The notes beneath the pieces were generated by a model that saw nothing but the letters and a program-made list of their open reading frames with translations, searched no databases and was not told the origin of the DNA. Source: Candidatus Altarchaeales archaeon WOR_SM1_SCG (lineage in GTDB: Archaea; Altiarchaeota; Altiarchaeia; IMC4; WOR-SM1-SCG). From it: DNA of 41,756 bases. The stretch spans positions 1 to 41,756 of the forward strand of contig MCBE01000245.1 of assembly GCA_001723845.1 (NCBI GenBank), read 5' to 3'. Shown piece by piece: positions 35,621-41,756 of the stretch; the first letter of the stretch is position 1; the number at the start of each line of letters is the position of its first letter. A program made the position numbers and the translations under genes.

Positions 35621-36903
35621 TCAATCTTTTCTTCAACTATTTTTGCAAGTTCCATAATCTCTCTTTGCTGGAGCCCGCCGGACAATCCCATAACCTGGAT
35701 TTCCTCATATACATTTAATTTCCTGAATATAACTGCATACACGGTATAATTAAAATTTCCTTCACTAAACTCTTTTTTATAAAGCATGCACTCATCACCC
35801 ACCGGTTGTGCGGATACGAAAACAAAAGAATCAGGCATTGTTTGCTTTGAGTCGTTAAATACTTCTTTTATTTTATCAGGATTGTAAACGGAATTTGTGT
35901 TGAATATGTAGCGATAATCTATTATATAAGACACCGACTTTTCATATACCATTAAATTTTCACCTGTTTCCTCTATTATATAAAATTCTATCTTGCTTTT
36001 TCGTACCCAATCTTTATCCTGTATCTTCCATCTTTTATCGCTTATTTTGTAAACCGTGTCGCTTTTTGAAAGAGATATTTTGTTATCCTTGAATTCCTTT
36101 TTAAGCTGCTCGTCAACACCACCTTCTTTAAGGTACTTCTTGTAGTCCTTGCTCAGGTTAAATAAATACAATTTTTCGTTGTCAAAAACTATTTTATATC
36201 CCCCTTCCCAGCCCACTTCAACTAATTTTTCGGGCGAGTAAGTGTGTTCCTCTTTTGTTGTTGCCCCTGTTTTATCCGGTATAATATTATATCCTTTATC
36301 TTCAGGAAGGTCGTTTAGTTCTAAAACCAGGTCAGAGGGTTCTTTAACAGTTTTTTTAGCAGTAGATAAAAATGATTCCACCTCTTCAAGTTCCTTTGGT
36401 GATTCAATTTTTGACTCTTCAACCGTTCCGTTAGAATAAGTTTTTACTCTCCAGACTTCCTCTTCATTTATTGTGGAATATACATCATACTGCATTGTCC
36501 CGGAAATATAACTGCTGTGACACATTTGTTTTCCCTTGAATTCAACAATGCCTTCAACCCACGCAGCCGTATCTGTCGGGCGGCTCCTTCCCGGAGTAGG
36601 CACACACCAATCATTGCCAGGATAATTTTCAACTTTAACCGTTTCTTTTTCATCAGCATCTCCGGCAGGTTCCGGCTCATGTCCCGTTTCATTCACTTCT
36701 CCTGTGGGTTTTGAACCGGGTCCCGTTTCATTTACTTCTCCGGCAGGTTCTTCCTGAATCGTTACTTCCTGCTCCTGCCCTGACCCCGGCTGCCCTTCAC
36801 CCGTTTCCTGCCACTCTCCTGATTTTTCGCCGATGCACCCGCTTATTAAAATTATCCCGATTATCCCGGATAATATCCATATATCAGTTGTTTTGATTTT
36901 CAT
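35617..36903 (-). CDS. Predicted lipoprotein with Pro/Glu/Gly-rich linker
   Basis: 'IIGIILISGCIGEKSGE' lipobox-like; repeated 'GEVNETGxxxxP'. Confidence 0.8.
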   Translation of the reverse strand: MKIKTTDIWILSGIIGIILISGCIGEKSGEWQETGEGQPGSGQEQEVTIQEEPAGEVNETGPGSKPTGEVNETGHEPEPAGDADEKETVKVENYPGNDWCVPTPGRSRPTDTAAWVEGIVEFKGKQMCHSSYISGTMQYDVYSTINEEEVWRVKTYSNGTVEESKIESPKELEEVESFLSTAKKTVKEPSDLVLELNDLPEDKGYNIIPDKTGATTKEEHTYSPEKLVEVGWEGGYKIVFDNEKLYLFNLSKDYKKYLKEGGVDEQLKKEFKDNKISLSKSDTVYKISDKRWKIQDKDWVRKSKIEFYIIEETGENLMVYEKSVSYIIDYRYIFNTNSVYNPDKIKEVFNDSKQTMPDSFVFVSAQPVGDECMLYKKEFSEGNFNYTVYAVIFRKLNVYEEIQVMGLSGGLQQREIMELAKIVEEKIE

Positions 36904-36974
36904 TTTGTAAATTGTGCATTGAATTTTTAGAATAAATTTTTAGAAGATTGATTGGAATGAAAATTTTAATTTAA

Positions 36975-37682
36975 TTACAATTCATCTATAAACTTCCCGA
37001 TTTCCTCTTTGCTGACCTTTTGATATTTTTTTTCGGTATCAATTGTAATTACATCTATGCTTTCCTTTTTAATCTTCTCTTCGGAAACGCTGTTTAACCC
37101 TTTAAGTGCCAGGTGTATCGCATTGTCAGCCGAGCCTTTTTCATATTCCGCTTCAAATATTTTTTCAACATCCCGCTTTCCGATTCCGATTGCTGCTGCA
37201 ATATACTGCGTAAACGCACCGCTCGGATCAGTTTCAAATAACTGCGGCTCATCATTTATGCCCGCGATTAAAAGTGCGGTTCCGTATGGTCTTACTCCCC
37301 CGTATTGGGTATAGGTCTGCTCAAGGTCACACAAACTTTTCGTAAGTGTTGAAACCGTTATCGGCTCATTATACGCAAGCCGGCTTCTCTGCGCGCGGAG
37401 TCGTGCATCTTCAACCAATCGCCTTGCATCCGCAACAAGCCCTGATGCTGCGGCTCCTATATGTTCGTCAATTTGAAATATTTTCTCAACCGATTCAGGC
37501 ACAATCAATGATGTCCCGATACTTTTATCAACCGCAAGCAGTACGCCGTTATCATACGTAATACCAACGGCTGTTGTTCCCCGCTTTACCGCTTCTCTTG
37601 CATATTCTACCTGGAATAACCTGCCGTCGGGACTGAAAACCGTAATTGCTCTGTCATAAGCTGCTGCTCCCATTGGATACAT
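36975..37682 (-). CDS. psmA: Proteasome subunit alpha
   Basis: 'AAYDRAITVFSPDGRLFQVEYAREAVKRGTTAVGI...GAAASGLVADARRLVEDARLRAQ...YTQYGGVRPYGTALLIAGI'. Confidence 0.98.
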   Translation of the reverse strand: MYPMGAAAYDRAITVFSPDGRLFQVEYAREAVKRGTTAVGITYDNGVLLAVDKSIGTSLIVPESVEKIFQIDEHIGAAASGLVADARRLVEDARLRAQRSRLAYNEPITVSTLTKSLCDLEQTYTQYGGVRPYGTALLIAGINDEPQLFETDPSGAFTQYIAAAIGIGKRDVEKIFEAEYEKGSADNAIHLALKGLNSVSEEKIKKESIDVITIDTEKKYQKVSKEEIGKFIDEL

Positions 37683-37867
37683 TTTAATGTTTTGTTATTT
37701 ATTTGTTATTTATTTTATTATTATTTTTATAAATTTTAATCTGAAATTGTTATTAATTAAACTTTAATATTATTCAATTAAATTTAAATGAAATTAAATA
37801 TATAATATGTTATAATATAAAAAATTATAATATAAAAAATTAACCCTCTTATTATTTAAAACCAACG

Positions 37868-38191
37868 ATGAAAGGTATGAAATGCAACTGCGGAGGGACT
37901 ATGAAGGAGGACAAGGTAGTATTTGAAGGTTTCATTGTGGGCGGCTTTAAATGCAGTGAATGCGGCAATATTTCCTTTACGCCGGGTCAGACAGAAGAGA
38001 TTCTGAAATTAAAGGAAATTTCCAAAAAAACAGACACGCAGAGAAGAATAATTACGCTCGGTCATTCTCTGGGCATGACGATACCTAAAAAACTTCAAAG
38101 GATTGGTGCAAGGGTCGGTGTAAAGGCAAAGATAAAGGTTTTAGGGAAAGACACCGTCCAGATAAATTTTGAAGAGGAAGAGGAAAAATAA
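37868..38191 (+). CDS. Zinc-ribbon plus AbrB/SpoVT-like DNA-binding protein
   Basis: 'CNCGGTMKEDKVVFEGFIVGGFKCSECGNISFTPGQ...RIITLGHSLGMTIPKKLQRIGARVGVKAKIKVLGKDTVQI'. Confidence 0.8.
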   Translation: MKGMKCNCGGTMKEDKVVFEGFIVGGFKCSECGNISFTPGQTEEILKLKEISKKTDTQRRIITLGHSLGMTIPKKLQRIGARVGVKAKIKVLGKDTVQINFEEEEEK

Positions 38192-38220
38192 AGAAAATAA
38201 AACATAAATTAAAATTAATT

Positions 38221-41200
38221 TTAAATTTTACTTAACTTTTTCAACCTCTTTTCATATTCCACGATTCCGATTTTGCCGTCAAACCACTTTTTCCTGAGTT
38301 CTTCTTCAGGTGTGAGTTCTTTTCCATGAACATAATCTCCCTGTTGAGTTGCCGTCTCTTCGGCTCCCCCCGGCTTTTGTACATCACCTCCCGCTTTAAT
38401 GGTTTTAGTATCAATGTCAAGAACTTTCAATTCGGATGTGTATTTTTTCTTCCAGAACTCGTAGCTGTGCCTGCCTATGCCGCCTGACACCCTATCAGAT
38501 TCAAGTTTTTCAAGATTATGGAGAATTTTTTGTTTTTCGGAGTCAAATTCTGATCCCCCCTGCCCGGGAATCCTTGAATCTTCTACTTGCTGCCGGATTG
38601 CTGTGAGTTCGTCGGTTTTCGCTTTAATCTTTTGCTCATATTTTTTTATTTCATCTTCGTATTTAGATACAAACCCGGATAATGCCTTCTGTTTCTGCTT
38701 CAGTTCCTCGTCAAGTTCCACCTTCTTTTCAGCAAGCAGTTTTGAGGACTCTATCCTCTCCTGCAATTTTCTTAACTCTTCTTCCTGTCTTTGCTTTTCC
38801 TCTTCTCTTGCTTTAAGTTCATGCTGCATGGTTCTTACCTTTTCCTCAAAGCCGGATACAAGGTCGTGTTTCCTCTTCAATTCATCGTCAAGTTCCGCCT
38901 TTTGTTCCGCAAGCAGTTTTGAGGAATCTATCCTCTCCTGCAATTTCCTTAACTCTTCTTCCTGTCTTTGCTTTTCCTCTTCTCTTGCTTTAAGTTCATG
39001 CTGCATGGTTCTTACCTTTTCCTCAAAGCCGGATACAAGATCGTGTTTCCTCTTCAATTCATCGTCAAGTTCCGCTTTTTGTTCAGCAAGCGTTTTTGAT
39101 GCCTCTATCCTCTCCTGTAATTTTCTTAACTCTTCTTCCTGTCTTTGTTTTTCCTCTTCTCTTGCTTTAAGTTCATACTGCATGATTTTTACCTTTTCCT
39201 CAAAACCGGATACGAGGTCGTGCTTTTGTTTCAGTTCCTCGTCAAGTTCCGCCTTCTTTTCAGCAAGCATTTTTGATGACTCTATCCTCTCCTGTAATTT
39301 TCTTAACTCTTCTTCCTGTCCTTGCTTTTCCTCTTCTCTTGATTTAAGTTCAAACTGCATGGTTTTTACCTTCTCCTCAAACCCGGATACGAGGTCGTGT
39401 TTCTGCTTCAGTTCCTCGTCAAGTTCCGCCTTCTTTTCCGCAAGCAGTTTTGAGGACTCTATCCTCTCCTGTAATTTTCTTAACTCCTCTTCCTGTCTTT
39501 GCTTTTCCTCTCTTGAATGTTCTATTTTTCTCTGCATCTCCATGAGTTCCTCTTCCTGTCTTTGCTTTTCGTCTTTTTTCGCCTGAATTTTTCCCTTACT
39601 TATCCCCAGGTTTCGCATCTTATCTTCAATCTCTGACATCCTGGTGTTGAGCGCGTTTAAATTATCGGTGTGTGTCTGCTTCCAGAATTTGTATTCCAAT
39701 TCACTTATCTCGCCTGAAACCTTTTCAATTTCAAGGTGGTCAAGTTTAGACAGGATTTTTTGTTTTTCCTTTGACAGGTGAGGATATATTTTTAAAATTT
39801 CAAAATCATGCTCGTCTTTTTTTGCCTTTTTTTCCAGTTCCTCTGCAATAATTTCACTCTCGTATAAAATATTTTTTAAATTTTTTGGCATATCGGGTTT
39901 TGCCTCTGCAAATTTTTCCATTGCCCCGGGTAATGCATCAATTTCTTTATTTTTGAATTCCACATCCAGCAGTGTCATAAAGCCCTCAATGAATTTTTTT
40001 ATTGTATTTTCTTTTGTGCATTCAAGGGCTTCATTTAACGCGAATTTTGCTTTTTTTATATCTCTTAGTTTTTCACGGCATTTTGCTATTTTTATATAAT
40101 AGTGTGCTGCTTTTTCATTTTTTTCTTTACATGCAAAACTTTTAACAATCGCATCATACATCTGTAAAGCATTTTCATATTCTTTATCTTTATATTCTTT
40201 ATCCGCCTGCTCAACAACAGATGTTTCTGCATACTCTCGCACATGCCCGTCAATATCGTTCAAGGCATTTATCAGCGGTTCAACCGCTCTTCTGTCTTTG
40301 ATTTCCCCAAGTAGTTTCGCTGCATTTTTACGCACCCATGCATCGCCATCCTTCAATGCGCTTATCAGCGCCTCAATTTCTCCCGGGTCTTTAAATTCTT
40401 TTAATAATTTTTCAGCAATTTTTTGCACCCCGGAATCATCATCCTTCAATGCGTTTATCAACGAAACAACCGCTTTTTGGTCTTTAATTTGTTCTAATGC
40501 AAGTGCGGCACTTTTCCTGACCCTTGAATCATCATCCTTTAACGCGCCTATCAAAGGTTCTATCGTGCGGGGGTCTCTAATTTTTATCAGGCAATCGGCA
40601 GCTTTCCTGCGCACTTCTAAATCCTCATCCTTTAATGCTTCTGCAAGGGGAATAACCACTCTTTTGTCCTTGATTTCCCCTAATAATTTCACTGCGTTTT
40701 TTCTTACCCATGAATCGCTGTCTTTCAATGCGCTTATCAGGGCGTCAACAGATTCGGGTTTAAGATTTTCCAATAATTTCGCAGCGTTTTTTCTTACCCA
40801 GTCATCCCTATCCTTCAATGCTTTTATCAGGGGAATAATTGCTATCGGGTCTTTAATTTGTTCTAATGCCAATGCTGCACTGCTGCGAACCCACACATCT
40901 CTATCCTTCAATGCCTTTATCAGGTGTTCTATCGCACGCGGGTCTTTAATTTTTATCAGCCCGTCAACCGCTGTTCTTCTCACTTCAACATCGCTGTCCT
41001 TTAATGCCGCTATCAGTGAATCGGCTGCTCCCCGATCTTTGATTTCTCCCAATGCCTTTGCAGCACTGCTCCGCACCCCTGCATCATTATCACTCAATGC
41101 GTTTATCAATGGCTCAACCGCTCCCGGGTCTTTGATTTCTCCCAACGCTCTTGCCGCACTTCCCCGCACCTTTGCATCGCCGTCCTTTAATGCGTTTATC

Positions 41201-41442
41201 AGGGGTTTTACTGCCGCAGGGTCCTTAATTTCTCCTAATGCGCCGGCAACACAGGAAAGGAACCACCCGCTGCTTTTCTCAAGCGCGTTTACCAGAGGTT
41301 TTACCGCCGCAGGGTCCTTAATCTCTCCTAACGCCCCGGCTGCGCCTGCACGAACATCCATGTCCCTGTCCTTCAGCGCATTTATAAGACCGGCAATATC
41401 TTTCTTCTTTTTCAGTTCATTTACATATTCACCCTGCATCAT
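38221..41442 (-). CDS. HEAT-repeat protein with near-identical coiled-coil repeats and SHOCT-like C-terminus
   Basis: N-terminal ~31-aa repeats 'ALKDRDVWVRSSAALALEQIKDPIAIIPLI'; 59-aa coiled-coil repeats 'ELKAREEEKQRQEEELRKLQERIESSKLLAEKKAELDEELKQKHDLVSGFEEKVKTMQ'; C-term 'TPEEELRKKWFDGKIGIVEYEKRLKKL'. Confidence 0.92.
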   Translation of the reverse strand: MMQGEYVNELKKKKDIAGLINALKDRDMDVRAGAAGALGEIKDPAAVKPLVNALEKSSGWFLSCVAGALGEIKDPAAVKPLINALKDGDAKVRGSAARALGEIKDPGAVEPLINALSDNDAGVRSSAAKALGEIKDRGAADSLIAALKDSDVEVRRTAVDGLIKIKDPRAIEHLIKALKDRDVWVRSSAALALEQIKDPIAIIPLIKALKDRDDWVRKNAAKLLENLKPESVDALISALKDSDSWVRKNAVKLLGEIKDKRVVIPLAEALKDEDLEVRRKAADCLIKIRDPRTIEPLIGALKDDDSRVRKSAALALEQIKDQKAVVSLINALKDDDSGVQKIAEKLLKEFKDPGEIEALISALKDGDAWVRKNAAKLLGEIKDRRAVEPLINALNDIDGHVREYAETSVVEQADKEYKDKEYENALQMYDAIVKSFACKEKNEKAAHYYIKIAKCREKLRDIKKAKFALNEALECTKENTIKKFIEGFMTLLDVEFKNKEIDALPGAMEKFAEAKPDMPKNLKNILYESEIIAEELEKKAKKDEHDFEILKIYPHLSKEKQKILSKLDHLEIEKVSGEISELEYKFWKQTHTDNLNALNTRMSEIEDKMRNLGISKGKIQAKKDEKQRQEEELMEMQRKIEHSREEKQRQEEELRKLQERIESSKLLAEKKAELDEELKQKHDLVSGFEEKVKTMQFELKSREEEKQGQEEELRKLQERIESSKMLAEKKAELDEELKQKHDLVSGFEEKVKIMQYELKAREEEKQRQEEELRKLQERIEASKTLAEQKAELDDELKRKHDLVSGFEEKVRTMQHELKAREEEKQRQEEELRKLQERIDSSKLLAEQKAELDDELKRKHDLVSGFEEKVRTMQHELKAREEEKQRQEEELRKLQERIESSKLLAEKKVELDEELKQKQKALSGFVSKYEDEIKKYEQKIKAKTDELTAIRQQVEDSRIPGQGGSEFDSEKQKILHNLEKLESDRVSGGIGRHSYEFWKKKYTSELKVLDIDTKTIKAGGDVQKPGGAEETATQQGDYVHGKELTPEEELRKKWFDGKIGIVEYEKRLKKLSKI
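38740..39530 (-). repeat. Tandem 177-bp repeat array inside the HEAT/coiled-coil gene
   Basis: Landmark (A/T)(A/T)RCTGCAT-type segment recurs at about 38821, 38998, 39175 and 39352, a spacing of 177 bp. Confidence 0.9.
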
Positions 41443-41756
41443 CTTGATTTTAAATTTTAAATTAATTTTTTAATTCACATTATATTTTGCATGATATTTA
41501 TTTAATTTTTAGAGTTTTTGATTTGAACAATGAAATTTAATAAAATTCACGGGAATTTACGGGACTTTAGGTTTTAATATTTTTAAAATATTCATAATTT
41601 ATAATATATTTAATATAAAATATATTTATTCCCAAATTTCCCATCCAAAAATTAAAAGAGGTATACTATGAAAATGTCCATCTCAATTTTTGTTCATTTT
41701 CTGTTCTTAATCTCTTTTGTATTAATTGTGAATGTTAATGGATTCTAAGTCTCAAT

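Noticed and set aside
38477-39586. 369-aa plus-strand ORF opposite the coiled-coil gene
   Set aside because: Ser/Cys/Phe-rich low-complexity product mirrors the antisense of Glu/Lys/Leu repeats; shadow ORF of 38221-41442.
40298-41473. 391-aa plus-strand ORF opposite the HEAT repeats
   Set aside because: Repetitive 'SFNAFIxGSxAxGSLI' is the antisense of HEAT units; the minus-strand product is the convincing protein.
1-41756. tRNA, rRNA or integrase/transposase genes
   Set aside because: None recognised by eye; small RNA genes cannot be excluded without covariance-model searches.

Overview
This AT-rich window appears to be archaeal. It encodes a proteasome alpha subunit, ribosomal protein S3Ae, tRNA-splicing endonuclease EndA, deoxyhypusine synthase and an AIR-synthase-like methanogenesis-marker-2-type protein. 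Housekeeping genes (nadE, endA, uvsE, ftrB, mobA-like, dhs, rps3ae, pyrE, psmA) alternate with mosaic accessory DNA. The strongest candidate for an undescribed system lies at 17.9-27.6 kb. There, two three-gene modules flank the marker-2-like gene. Module 1 is a GHKL/HSP90-like ATPase, an unknown protein and a long radical-SAM protein. Module 2 is a shorter radical-SAM paralogue, a ParB-like protein and an Mrr-like nuclease. Module 2 sits between direct repeats, and a truncated but almost purely synonymously diverged copy of the 5' end of deoxyhypusine synthase lies on its left. Other signals not explained by ordinary annotation: (i) intergenic hairpins with a conserved GCAATAACT loop and changing but still paired stems; (ii) attC-like long palindromes just downstream of accessory genes; (iii) a structured repeat shared by the dhs fragment and the 34.8 kb region; (iv) a repeat carrying TATAACTCAAAAA placed near start codons; (v) three copies of one gene's 3' coding end and two PIN-domain 3' ends between toxin-antitoxin/defence-like modules; (vi) recently amplified beta-propeller blades. 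All calls come from reading the sequence and translations. No database search was run, so family names rest on remembered motifs.
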